Assembly (NCBI RefSeq): GCF_002999335.1
Contig: NW_020312258.1
Location: 310,001 to 374,000 of the forward strand
Direction of reading: 5' to 3'
DNA length: 64,000 bases
Source of the DNA: Cyclospora cayetanensis
Taxonomy: Eukaryota; Apicomplexa; Conoidasida; Eucoccidiorida; Eimeriidae
Under the pieces are notes generated by a model. That model ran no database searches and had not been told where the DNA came from. It was given only the letters and a program-made list of their open reading frames with translations. Position 1 is the stretch's first letter. Each line of letters opens with the position of its first letter. The position numbers were made by a program, and so were the translations under genes. Below are positions 37,301-57,439 of the stretch, one piece after another.

Positions 37301-39325
37301 ATGGATATTTTCGTTCGGAAACACGAAGAAACAGCTCAGGACGAGGTTAAGGGTGCTGGAATGCTTGACAAGGATTCGCATGAGGCAGTACCAGCAACAG
37401 AAGGCTTAGAACCGCTAGGGACAAAAACACCAGACTTGGCGGCTATCAGCACGGATCTTTTCGCGGCACCCCCAGATCCTTCGAAAAGGAGAAGAAGCAC
37501 AACCGTTAGCCAGGACCACGCGGGTTGCTACTTAGCGTATGACCAGAACCTGGTGAGCCGCCACAAGATGGTCACCTTCCTTACTGCAACTGAACAGTGT
37601 AGTGCTTATGACAAGATGGCACAGGCCTCTTCTTTGTACCTTAAATGAGGGCATTTATGCCTTAGTGCACAGTTGACTTCCTCAGTGTGGCTATTTTTTT
37701 GAACTGCGGAAGCCGCCATGCTCCTCTGTAGCTGAAAGATCCGCTCGGTGGTCACCTACCAAGCGGAATAAATAGTGGAGGTCAGTATGCTAGTGTAAGT
37801 GATCATGCTGAGGTGACGTCTATGTTCGTTGTGAGTTCCACAGTCAAAATGGATTGCAACGTGGAGTCCGGTTTATATGCTTGAAGCTGCTGCCATTTTA
37901 AGTCCTCGCGTAAAAGTGCCGCAATTCAAGTACAATAAAAAGGAACGGGTGGTCCTCGAGGGTGAAAAAAGCGCTTCAAGAGATGTACGTTTATTTGCTG
38001 AATTTGAAGCTATGACGGCGGGAGGAAGCAATCCTATTGGACACTTCACATAGCAGAATTACATTAGCTCTCGGAATTTTAAATACTAGCAGGGTGGAAC
38101 AACCGATGGACCGCAGAATGAAATAGGCAGTTATTCAAACGTATTCACTACTCACTGTGAATATTAGACATTCAGTTACACCTATTGTTACATCCATCAG
38201 CTCGTTTCCTTCTCGGGGTTAATATGTCTGCATAGGTGAAGAAGGACTACTATTCAGGCATTTGCAGCTTCTTCAAATTGGTTCGTGACTTCAAGGGTGA
38301 CCTTACACTACTACCCGCTGCTGAGGATTTCGAGCTCAAAGAAATGATCTTAGTTGGACTGCACGGAAATGAGGTACGCTTTCACATCCTCCTTGAGTTG
38401 GTGCACGAGAAGCAACACTTTTGAAGGGTACATGCATAGATCTGTGTGAACTGTCATTGTTATATGCATGATGATAGACAGAATAAACGGTTAGAGTGTT
38501 TAGTACGCGAGAGGCGTAGGTTCATTCTCGTGTGATACTGTGCAAATTTAGGTACACTGGTGGGACTGTGTATCTGCACATCTTATTGAGGACGAGTTGA
38601 TGAGTTTCAGTGCTCACAGCCAAACATATATGGGTGTGTATATGCATACACGCACTATTATGTGTCCACATGTGCTCACATACGAGCATGTGTGTATAAA
38701 ATATGAAAATGACGAAGGAGCCATGCGAATGCGCATTCATTAGAATTTAACTATGCCAACACATTGAAGGACTAAATCCAAGCCGAAATTCCTTTGCTTG
38801 TTCGTTTATGGCTTGTTCTGTCTGCAGATAGTGCGCTACGACAAGTTTGACTTCACATACCCGTATGTGGATTTGGATTGTATTGCGTTAGTGCCCAAGC
38901 GGTCCATTGCCTTTACGAGCAAACATATGGAGCAGGCAATCTTCATGGGGAAAGTGGGCAAAGAGGGCTTTGGCTTATCGCTGAAGAGCCGTACGTAACG
39001 ATATAAAAAGGCAGTAACAGCTTGGAAAAGGACAAAAGAGGCAAGACAGACGGAGGCAAGGAAAAGAGAGGCAAACTAAAGAAAGTTCTTCTGTCATGAT
39101 TACTCTTCACCGCTTTTCCATGATGCAGCGTCAATGTTTTTTGTGTTGAGCTGGCAAAAATGGCTAGGGACCTTGGAAGGAATCTGTTGTGTGAGGAGTC
39201 ACGGGACAGAAGCCGTAAACGCAAGAACTTATGGATGTCTCTTCTTGCAATTGTTCCAACTATTTAAGGCTGCATTGAAAAGTACATTCTGCGTGCTAGA
39301 AATAGTGAATTGGGCTTGTGTATAA
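37301..39325 (+). CDS. Unrecognised four-exon protein
   Basis: A gene model built from splice signals with matching phases throughout: 37301-37552 (CTG|GTGAGC), 38236-38373 (TAG acceptor, GAG|GTACGC), 38828-38990 (CAG acceptor, phase-1 GTACGT donor) and 39129-39325 (CAG acceptor, stop), about 249 aa. The first exon is polar, with a PSKRRRSTT basic patch. The core reads YYSGICSFFKLVRDFKGDL, YDKFDFTYPYVDLDCIALVPKRS and AIFMGKVGKEGFGLSLKS, then a hydrophobic C-terminal part (SMFFVLSWQKWLGTLEG). There is no signal peptide. I recognise no domain. An alternative GTGAGG donor at about 39192 would end exon 4 early and imply further exons. Confidence 0.65.
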
Positions 39326-40643
39326 CTGTTCAACGAGAAACAAACACACATATAGGACATGTGTGTGCTCTCATGCCTGTACAAATAATCCACGTGGAAA
39401 ATAATTGTTTTATCTGAGTCACATCGGAGCTTCATAAGGATCCATTTGTCATCCCGAAGTTAATTACCCCCCAAGGTTCGTGGAGCTGTAAATTAAACTT
39501 CATTCTGCCAAGGACCTGTTGACTACAGAGTGCGGCTACATGGCTTTTCTCTAGGAACGATCGTTATTATACCTTGCCCAAATAAAAGTGTGTTGTAAGC
39601 AGAAAATCGCTATTTTACAAAGAAGGCGAGCAGGGGACAGCAGAGCCTCAACAGATTATCCAAACACAAACCACGTACATGCGGGTCCTTACAACACGAG
39701 GAGCTGCACCGAGGGCAATTTGACTAATTTAACTCATTGATGACAACCAATTTAGAGCAGGCGCTTGATTGTTTAATATGTGTCTTGCTCATTTAGGCCT
39801 TCCACCTCGCTATGCTCGCGTGGTCAATCCGACATAGGCAAGCAATGTTATTCCCTGCAATATTTTTGGGAAATAGGTGATCAGTGCAAAATCTAAGTTC
39901 AATTTTGCGTCTATTGCAAAGTTGTAGTCTTCGTAGAACTGTGACTGTCATTTCACAACAGAGACATGCGCATTGAACGGAAGAATACATAACAGCTGAA
40001 CTTCTGTTCTTGGTGCTGCTGCCCTTTCAGTTTCAAATAGAGAAATAAATTAATGGGGTCTTGCTCCGCTAAGTGATATGAACGATGCAGTAGCAGTTGA
40101 CAGGCCCTATCCACAGTACATGCCGTCGTGGTTCTTATCACAAGAGCCATCCAGAGAGCATGGGGCATTAAGATTCGATACATCGTATTAAAACATAAAT
40201 GCTGGAGAGCAGATAGACTAGAATCCATGCGGACAGCCTGAAACCTCCGAATTTGAAAAGTGGCCGCACTAGTTTTTAGAAAAAACGGTGGCTCGCACGT
40301 AACAACCCAGCATTGCTGCAATGGGGATGATTCACTAACGGCGAGTTCACATCACCAAACAGTAAAAAACGTCTCACATACGAATTAGCGTAGCTGAAAC
40401 TGCATAAAAGAAGCCATGGACAGGTGGTATGTCTGCGTCCACGCGATGTGCACACAATGCACACCAGTCCATCCCTCCCTGCCCCAAGAAGCCACAATAA
40501 TAACACACTCATTACTATTGCTTCTAGGCCATTGTAGTGGCCGATAATCTTCGTTTGATTGTACTGACCCTTGAACCTCACTTTGAAAATTTCCACCGCA
40601 ACAGACCAACTAGCAAACTAGCTAACTAGCTAGAAGGGCGGAG
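39326..40643. other. Intergenic stretch, nothing recognised
   Basis: Repeat-free sequence between the unknown four-exon gene and the 3' end of the SNARE gene. The small open frames on both strands lack motifs. Confidence 0.55.
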
Positions 40644-41662
40644 CTACATCATCATATCCACAAGGGCATAAATTATGTAGGCTAGTATTCCGGCAAGAAG
40701 GAATCCCAAGACGAGGGTGAGACCCATCTTCTGTCTCCACGTAGCGTCCTTCACCGCGGTGGCGTCCTTGTTGAATTGCTTTGCGGAGCTAGCTAGATTG
40801 TGTGTGCGGCTAACCAGGTCCTCTAGGTTGCCTTGATTCTGCAGCACCTTTTTAATGCTTTGATCAACCACTACCTTCACACTCTCCACCTTCTTTATAA
40901 CCTGAGTGGTGGGGTCTAAGGAAGCGACGTCTTCGTATTTTGAGATGATTTCCCGCGCTTGGCGCTTAAACAAACGCTCCAGAGACTTGGGTGCAGCGCT
41001 CACAATCTTCTCCTGGCTGACAACCATCAAGAGGGAACTTTGGAATTCCTAAGTAGGATCAAGCGAAGGCGGATACAATTGAGGCCATCATACACGTAAC
41101 AATCAGGAACAGGCGGGGAAGCGACAAATGACTTGGCGAACAAATGTGTTTTCAACAAATGTAGCACCACACAACACGCTGGTCATTTGCAACTTGCCGA
41201 TGGGAGATACCCGTATCTGCATCTTCATGCACATTGCCACCGTCTGCATGTACGTGCCTTTCTATTCTAAATATTCTTTACAGTAAAGGCGCTTCAGGTG
41301 CTCCAATATGTGACCTCGTGTTTTCTTACCGCCAACATCTGGTATGCTATGCGACTAGAATATGTCTTGTCGGTTACAACAGCTCCAAACACCACCGCAG
41401 CAGACCCGTCAACCTGTAGAAAGAGCAGGGCGTCTGAAAAGTCGAGCTGGGAGCGGGCAGAGCCCACGGGCTTGACTCTGTCGATTCCTTTTTCAAAATA
41501 TGAGGCGTATGTATTCTGTTGCTTTGTGGGTATCCTTGCAGAAAAGTAACCAAGAATGGCTTTGTCTTGAATGCGTGCAATAGCCAGCAATACAACGCAT
41601 TGACTACTGCAACTGGCACCAGCACTACTACTGCTGCTGCTGCTTTTGATACTGGCTTCCAT
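40644..41662 (-). CDS. Longin-domain R-SNARE (VAMP7-like)
   Basis: Membrane-fusion SNARE. Two exons: 41662-41330 (ending GCG|GTAAG) and 41048-40644 (acceptor CTACTTAG), 245 aa. After a Ser-rich leader, the longin fold starts at CVVLLAIARIQDKAILGYF and includes SDALLFLQVDGSAAVVFGAVV and YSSRIAYQML. Exon 2 carries the SNARE helix (VDQSIKKVLQNQGNLEDL, LASSAKQFNKDA) and a C-terminal anchor (GLTLVLGFLLAGILAYIIYALV) with only four residues beyond it, so it is tail-anchored. Aligned without gaps to VAMPs, the central-layer position that is normally Arg is Asn. An upstream in-frame codon at 41809 is possible but less likely, since it would add a Lys-rich low-complexity leader. Confidence 0.87.
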
Positions 41663-43142
41663 CTTATTGCCTTCTTTTCCAATCGAAGGGCAATAAAGCT
41701 GCTGAGAAATAAAGGAATCCTGGAGGTGCTGCAAGGGATTTTTTTTTTTTGCAAACGAGCCGATGAACTTCGGCTGACAGGAGAGAGCGAAGAACACAGA
41801 TGCTTGCAAAAAACCGCTGAAGCAGAGAGCACAGAAAAATACTCGTGCTCAACAATTTGCTTTAACCGGAAGACTGCACCCCAACGATCCAGTGGAACGG
41901 CGCGACCGACTGGTCACGTGCACATCCATCAGAACCAACACCAACAGTCATTGCATGGTAAGGGAGGGCCAAATCTATCTTCCTCTGTCCCCTTCTTCCG
42001 CTGTCGGCTTTGTTTCATAGGCTGTAGCAGGCATAGTTCACGCAGCAGGGAACGGTTCATTCAAAGAAAGGGAAGCACAACGTATTGGAAGACCGGGCGA
42101 GGGCGCGGTCCCCCTTGGAAAACGGACTCCTACGTACTTTTATTAGCTTTCACTGAAAGAAAATGAAATTTGTTCAAACAGAAGAAAAAAAGGAAAAAGC
42201 GTTAACGGAAGAAGAGCCCCCTTCTCTGCCATTACCACTTCACAGCATCTGGTGCGATCCCTTGACGAGTCGCGGCACAGGATAACTGGTGCTTCTATCT
42301 AATATCCGTTTTAAAATGGATGTGAGTTGAAGCTTGGACAAGAATAAAGCAGTAAGTTGTCAATACACGTTTTGTTACGCAAAAGAAACGGACAATAAGA
42401 TTGAATTTAACCCGGCTTTCGTGGTTCGCGTGGCTCTGTTAAAGGCCTTAGCATGCACAGCTCAGATGCTGCTATGCCAGATGCCCATCGTCAAGAGCAG
42501 GGATTCAGCTCCAATGTGAAATTAAACTATACTAGCTAAAAAAGTATTAGGCTTTCACTGCTGCGATCAGAAGGGGCAACAAAAGGCTTTCCTCAACCGT
42601 GAGTTGCCATGCAACGCAATGATAGAAAGTCACCACCCGTTTTGTACATGTTGTCCATGTGCACGGAGCAAATAGTTCCGACCCTCAGGAGTTCATGGCG
42701 GGAAGTATTTGCCTGATTCCGATGGAACGGTTCAACTGCGTAACTGTCCCCTAATTCGCAAGCCTCACCATGGCGTCAATGCATGTGCCCCACCAACGGT
42801 GTGTCAATGCTCTTGCGGCATTGCCACTATCTCAAATGCGAGGGTGCAGAGGACGGTAATTAGGACTAGCACAGCACACTGAGTGTGCCGCCAAAAAAGA
42901 GTTTGTTTCGCTGTAGAAACCAGTGTACACTCTATCCTACGCCCTTCTGAAAAGAGACTTGAATAGAGAAAGAAAAAGAATGAATTTGCATTCAATATTC
43001 TCCGTACACGTATTCTTGTGTAAGCAATGCAAAAGTCATCTTCGTTTTATCCATCTTTCTGTCTAGCCATAAAATGAGGAGCAGCATATAGCACCTGCCC
43101 CATGCATTCGGTAGGCATAACGGCACGCCTGATGTTCACATG
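41663..43142. other. Intergenic stretch, nothing recognised
   Basis: Upstream of the SNARE gene and downstream of NAA50. It has a T9-10 run near 41741 just inside the SNARE 5' side and purine-rich stretches near 42180. The open frame 41519-42166 (+) is antisense to the SNARE first exon and not credible. Confidence 0.55.
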
Positions 43143-44104
43143 TTATTTATGGTCTGGCTGCTTGAACTGCGACAGATTGTGTTTTGTGGCGTCGAAATCT
43201 GGCATAACAAGAGGGACGGCCCCCTTGAAGGCCCAGGGCAACTGGCACTGCATGTACACCGCATGGGGGGGCTCCATGTCTGGATAATGATTTTCTTCTC
43301 TGCTCACAGATTTAAATCCTCTTTTCTCATAAAAACGTCTCGCTTCGGTATTGGCTTCCCACACGTGGAGGCTCGCGACTTCAATGTCACCACGGGAAGA
43401 TGCCAGCTCCAAAATATACCCGAGCAGTTGAGTTGCTGAAGGTACAAAAGGGACAAAGCAATGAACACCTAAAACATAGCGGGAAGAAAGATACGAACAT
43501 GTGGTGCCTGCCACAACAATCTTTCGACTCGTGGTTCCTAGCTCCTTGCAGGGCGCATTGCAGAGCGTTATTCTGTGAATCTAAGCAGCTGGAAATATGA
43601 TAATTGAAAGGAAGGGTCAAGCTATCGATTCGTGGTAGCTCACCGATGCCGTGACGGCGGTATGGCTTGAGCACAGAGAGTGTCATGATGTACAGCTGCT
43701 TTACGCCATCTGGATTGGTTTCGACGCGACAAGTGATGCCCCCCACCATAACATCCCCAAGGTAGGCTGAGAAAACGCCGAAAGAAGTCACATTCGGCAG
43801 CCACTTCAAGAGAGTTTAAACGCATGAACCTTAGAAAACAATACACCAGAGCTTTGAAAACACGCCCTCCACTTCTTAGGGGCCCAGCGGTAGGGCCTCA
43901 CGGTTTACCAAGTCTGCAGAAGGTCGGGTGGACGATGAGATAGTCATAGTACTCCTCTCCATATACCACGGGAATTGTGGCGAGGTTTAGCTCTTTGAGC
44001 ATCAATACATTGTGCCGCGTAAGCTGCCCCAGGCCAAAGCATGCTGGGGGAGGGCGGAAGGACTGGTCGCGTATAGGCGGCTCTACTGATGCTGCCAATG
44101 TCAT
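43143..44104 (-). CDS. NAA50: N-alpha-acetyltransferase 50 (GNAT family)
   Basis: Transfers acetyl from acetyl-CoA to N-terminal Met-started peptides, usually with the NatA complex. Three exons with matching phases: 44104-43909, 43766-43644 and 43435-43143, 203 aa. Exon 1 holds LGQLTRHNVLMLKELN and IPVVYGEEYYDYL (human: FPVSYNDKFYKDVL). The join reads CRLAYLGDVMVGGITCRVE. Exon 2 then gives LYIMTLSVLKPYRRHGIG, whose RRHGIG is the acetyl-CoA loop. Exon 3 has LHVWEANTEARRFYEKRGF and ENHYPDMEPPHA. The acceptor at 43767 follows a pyrimidine tract (GTTTTCTCAG). The N-terminal 20 residues extend beyond the human start. No homopolymer inserts. Confidence 0.92.
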
Positions 44105-45603
44105 ATTGCTGTCACTTTAGCTAAGCTCTTGCTGTTCTTCCTGCCGTTACCAGTCGCTGTGGACCAGTGTGAAGGATGCGTGGCTTTGGCCTCCCTGTCA
44201 GCGGCAGATTGAAGGTGCCTGTCGTTAGTGTCAGAGAAAAACGCAAAGCCCTCCCGTTGCAAGACGCGAGCCTACTCAGGACCAAGGGAAAACAAGCAGC
44301 AATCGTTCCTCTTCAGGCTCAGTGGGCCTTTCAAAAAATGGGTTACGTTTAGACCGGTGCATGTCTAAGAAATGAAGAACCTTTGATGGCTTTAGCGTTG
44401 GAAAAACAGAAAGTTGTCTAATATTTGTTTACCGTATATGGCAAGGTGGAACCGTGGAACCCCCGACAGCCCCATGGGCCCTCACAGCCTCACCTGTCGG
44501 CAGCATCACCAAATGCAGCAACAAGGACAAATTTGATAGAATCGAATATTGCTGCTTTCGCCTATTTGCTATTTTGCTGCAACCGGTGAAAGAACGGGCT
44601 GACAGTCGGCACGTGGACGGACGCTGAGCAGAACATATCCCTCAAGTGGTGTGTCTGAATCGGCATGCATGCTCTGCTGGCAGTAAATGGTAGATTGCTA
44701 TTGAGCAGCAAAAAGCTGTGCGCCGACGCCATAAATATCCTTAATTGGGATTTTTGTGTCATTTGCGTAGACGGACCGCCGAAGTCCTCTACCCACAAGG
44801 TGTGGAAAGTAGGATATGGAAGAACTCTAGCTGAGACGCATCAGCGTATCCGACCGACTCTTACCAAAGCTTAGTCTTCCGAGTAATTGTCTCTACGTGG
44901 TGTCTGGTGAGTCAAGCAGCCCTAAATTCTCTCTACGCCCAAATATGCGCACGGGGGCGTGGGCAAGAAACATGTAGTTCGACACTCCAAGCTTTACGAA
45001 CCTACTTAAGTATTCCGAAAAAAGTGAATTGCATAGACATAAGTAAGCGTGACTAGTTAATTACTGATTATATATTCATCTAGGAAGAGGCATGAGTAGC
45101 TTAAATACGCGTTAGTTGCTTCTTTTTCGTTTGATACAACGTACAGGAGAGGAGCAGATAATCACGCAGATGCATTGGAGATATTCTCCAATGTTCTGCT
45201 AGCACTACATACGATGCGCCCAGACAAGATGCAGCAGAAGATGGAAAGAGGACAGTGGAGAAGCGAGGCGAGAACTCGTGCAAGTCGCGGCAGCGGCAAC
45301 AATCAAGACACTTCGTTGGACAAATGAATGCATGATACTCTGAGCACAGGATCTGATCTAAAAAAACAGAAATAATAAGAGCGTAGATCATGAAGCTTGA
45401 AGTGCAGGGCTTTGCCGTTTCGAAGTGCGAACACGGGATCACATGCAGTTATACACAAACCGCATGATCGTCGGCGCTGGTCACGCATTAGTTGCAAATT
45501 ATTCACCTTATTCGTGAACATACAACGCGAGCCGAAAGTAGAGTATAGAGAATTCATACTAAGGTCAGTTTTTGGCTTGCAGACACAATGGAATGCATGA
45601 ACA
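44105..45603. other. Intergenic stretch, nothing recognised
   Basis: Between NAA50 and the PI4K stop. Repeat-free, with only short frames. This contains the promoter side of NAA50 (upstream of 44104) and the 3' flank of PI4K. Confidence 0.55.
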
Positions 45604-54162
<8,559 letters not shown>

Positions 54163-54551
54163 CTTTGAGATCTCTCTCCGCTGCAGCGCTTCGCTCGCCC
54201 TGTAGCCAAGAATCGCGGCGGGAACCCCTCCTGCTGCTGCTGCTGGTGGTGCTGCAGGAGGCGGCTGCGGTTCTCGCCTTCGGCAGGTTCTGCAAGTTCA
54301 CTATTTTCTTGCAGCTCGTGCAAACAGGGAGGGGGAGGAGCTATGCAGGAAGGAATGGCGCTGCCTGCACACGCGTTGCTGCGGAAATAAAATAGAGTCG
54401 ATCGTAGGGGGAAAATCCAATCATCACATTCAGCGCCACTGGCTGCCCGCAGCAGCAGAAACACCTGCCGCGCGCGCTCGCGCGGCAGCAGCGAGAGAGA
54501 GCGTTGCTCTCGCTGCCCTTTCTGCAGCGAATTTTGCAGAAGATCTTTAGT

Positions 54552-55123
54552 CTAGGGAGGATAGAATGCGTGGTTTTGCATCGGCAGAAGCTCTCGACTC
54601 AAGACAGTGGCAGTCGCTACTAGCTCTCCTGCAAACAAATGCGGCTGTTGACCAACCCACTCATACAGCAGCAAGGATTCCAACGCCTTTATGATCAAGT
54701 AGTCTTTTGGGATGCTTTTGATGCTGGGGTGGTGGCTATATATGTATATATATGCCTAGAGCCAGCAGCGCGCGAGATTCCCACGATCCGCTGCAGTTGC
54801 AGCTGCAAATATTCCGCTACTGCCGCCGCTGCGACTGCAACTGTAGCAGGTCCAACGGTTCTGGCCTGTAAAGCCCGGAAAGAAAGCTACAAATCAAAAG
54901 TCTACCGGATGCATGCAGCCGGCGTATTCCAGTATTTCACTGGTCCTACTTCCTGCAGCCGCTCCTGTTGCTGCAGCTGCCGCATGCGACTGTGCGCAGC
55001 TCCGCGTCCAACAGCAGGTGTCTGGAGCGGGTACTGCTTGTCTTCCTGCCCGTTTAGAACATCCTCCAATAGTATTGCGCCTCGCTTCCGCTGCTGCTGT
55101 GCCGTCAGCAGCGTCAGGATCAT
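54552..55123 (-). CDS. Unrecognised two-exon small protein
   Basis: Exons 55123-54906 and 54723-54552 join in phase (CG|GTAGAC donor, CCCCAG acceptor) to give 129 aa. The first exon has ILTLLTAQQQRKRGAILLEDVL, a Gln-rich helix and GPVKYWNTPAACI. The second has IPKDYLIIKALESLLLYEWVG, ELVATATVLSRELLP and ends HAFYPP. CAG triplets lie on this strand, as expected of coding strands here. There is no signal peptide and no recognised family. The frame is open upstream of 55123, so a 5' exon is possible. Its start faces the E2 gene start at 55289, implying a shared divergent promoter of about 165 bases. Its stop lies about 390 bases upstream of the PI4K start. Confidence 0.6.
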
Positions 55124-55288
55124 GACCACGTGGCGCTCGCATACCAACAAACCTGAACTTTCCAGCGGCCTCGCCGGCCGTCCATCAGCGCCGCCGCATG
55201 AGCGGCGGCAACTGCAGCAGCACGATCACCAGCAGGGGGTTTATCAAAGTCAAAAGAAAGGCCGCATCAACGAGGAAGGAGCCGCATA

Positions 55289-57439
55289 ATGGCCTTTCCA
55301 GCTCTGCCTTTGTTGTTTTTGCTCGGCGCAGCGGCAGCTCCTCCCCGTGGTGCAGCGCGCGGCTACTGCCTACACCCTTCACACTGCGGACTCTCAGTTT
55401 CCCCCACTGCTGCTGCGTTGCTGCCCCCTCTGTCTGCTCTAGCAGCAACACCCCGACAAAGCCTTTCCCCGACGGCTCCCGCCGCTGCACCCGTGCTGCT
55501 GGCACTTCGCGGTGGCCATACAGAGCAGGAGCAACAGAATTCAATACACGAGCAACATAATTCAATACAGGAGCAACTGAATTCAGAGCAGAAACAACAG
55601 AATTCAATACAGGAGCAACTGAATTCAGAGCAGAAACAACAGAATTCAATACAGGAGCAACAGAATTCAGAGCAGGAACAGCAAAAACACCTGAGCAGTA
55701 AAGAGGGGCATCCCAAAGTCCATGACGAGCCACTGCGTCCGGAAGCGCAGCAGCAGGTGTATATGCAGGAGCAGCCTGATGAAGAGGATGCGGCAGCCGA
55801 GGCACTGGAGCGTAAAGCACTGCAAGATTCGCTAAGAGAGAGCTTGGCATCGGTAGAGAAACACCTCAGACGAAGAGTTCCTGCAGGACATGCGGATTTC
55901 AGAGTGCAAACGGTACGCCCTGTGTTTTGAATTTGCGGTGTCTCATCGTTTTTGTGCCGAGCTTCAACACCGGATCGGCTTCGATCATCTTTTTCGGGTC
56001 TTGTTATATCCGCTTACGTCATTCGATTCGCATTGGAGGGTAATTTCGTCCATGCGAGCGCATGCCTGTGTGTATACATGCGTCTGTGTCTGTATATCTT
56101 CCCCTGTCAGCTGCTGCACCTCGCGTTGTTATGGAGTCTTCTTCTTGCCCGTTTGCCACTACATTCGTATGTAGCTGCACAGCGGTAGATACAGAGCGAT
56201 CTAGATACAGACAGATTTTTGTGAGGCGTTTTGCGGGGGTAAATGGGGGGGAAAATGGTGGAGCGCGCGTCTTGAAGCTGAATTGCATCTTCGTGGCTGT
56301 TTGCGGGCTACTCTGGTACGCTGTGTCTCCCTGTTTGCACCAGCAAAGTGCTTGTTTGGAAATGATGCATGCGGATTATTGTTGCTGCCGTAGGAATTGG
56401 CCCAGCTGCAGCAGTTGCTAAAGCAGCAACTGGCTGATGGGCTGCGGCCGCAGATTTCGGTGTATGTCCACCCTACGAACATTCGGGAGTGGATCGTCTT
56501 GTTGCATCCCCCCCGAGACAGTTTGTATCACGGCGATACTTTGCGGCTACGCCTCTCCTTGCCTGTTGACTATCCCCTCAGACCTCCTTCGGTCTTCTTC
56601 ATAAAGCCAAGTAAGGCGGATTTCCCCATGTACTTCTCGTTGCTGCATCTACCACTCCCCATTTGAACTTTTGTACCAGCGCCTCCTCCTGGGCCTAGCA
56701 GGGCGTGGTGCATTCTTTATCACTCTCTCTGTCCGTCCATCTCGTTTTCTGTAAGGAAACACCTCCCTCGTCTGTCGTGTGTTATTTTAGCGCCCCCTGT
56801 GCAGCTCCCCCTCATCGCCGCCTTGCGCTTTGTGCCTATGTGTTTTGTGCACTTGGCTGCTGCGTGGGGTTCCTGACGCTTGCCTTCCTGTTTGTCTGTC
56901 TGCCGCGATTGCACTGCCGTTGCAGTTCCTGTCCATCCTCACGTCTACAGCAACGGAGACATCTGTCTGAATCTCTTGGGCTCTGACTGGCACCCCAGCC
57001 TTTCCGTCTTGAAGCTTGCGCTTGCTGTCCTTTCGATGCTCCTCTCCGCGTCTACCAAGAAGGCCCCTCAGGATGACCTTCTTCGTCCGTCAGCACACAC
57101 ACCCCTCCCCTAACTACAGTCTTTTCCGGCCCCCTCCCTCCCTTCTGTGTATGTTTCTACGTGCATGTACACCCCAGTGCGAGTTTCCTCTCGTTTCACT
57201 CGCCGCCTTTTCCGGACCTTTGTTTTTGCTCCTCTTTTGGGCCCTCTGTTTCTTCTGAACTCTGGTCGTTCCCCTCCGCATGCGTTGCGTGTTTTCGACG
57301 CTCCCACGCACTGCCGTGTTGCAGTCAGTTCGTCAGTGCGTCCGTGTGTGTTGCCTGTCTGGGTCGGCTGCACTCAGACGCTACCACTCCTGCAGGCTCC
57401 CGAGACACGCAGTTCCTCTATCATGACGACCGCCTGTAG
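55289..57439 (+). CDS. UBE2W-type ubiquitin-conjugating enzyme with N-terminal signal peptide
   Basis: Four exons with matching phases: 55289-55912, 56394-56610, 56926-57084 and 57396-57439, 347 aa. Exon 2 opens the UBC fold (ELAQLQQLLKQQLADG, REWIVLLHPP, LYHGDTLRLRLSLPVDYPLRPPSVFF). Exon 3 has PVHPHVYSNGDICLNLL with the catalytic Cys and the family's non-canonical HPH in place of HPN, then DWHPSLSV. Exon 4 ends FLYHDDRL, as UBE2W ends YHDD plus a short tail. UBE2W proteins are about 150 aa; here some 200 residues precede the fold. These begin with a hydrophobic signal (AFPALPLLFLLGAAAA), then a Ser/Thr/Ala/Arg-rich stretch and a Gln/Asn/Ser repeat. The exon 3 donor (GTCCGT) is weak, but the phase and ending fit. 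Confidence 0.87.
55530..55690 (+). repeat. 42-bp coding repeat (NSIQEQLNSEQKQQ)
   Basis: About three and a half copies of a 42-base unit (AATTCAATACAGGAGCAACT plus GAATTCAGAGCAGAAACAAC) in exon 1 of the E2 gene, between the signal region and the UBC fold. Confidence 0.92.

Noticed and set aside
41519..42166. 215-aa plus-strand frame
   Set aside because: Mostly antisense to the R-SNARE first exon, and without any motif.
54639..55289. 216-aa plus-strand frame rich in Cys/Ser
   Set aside because: Antisense to a phased two-exon minus-strand gene; it would also place CTG, not CAG, on the sense strand.
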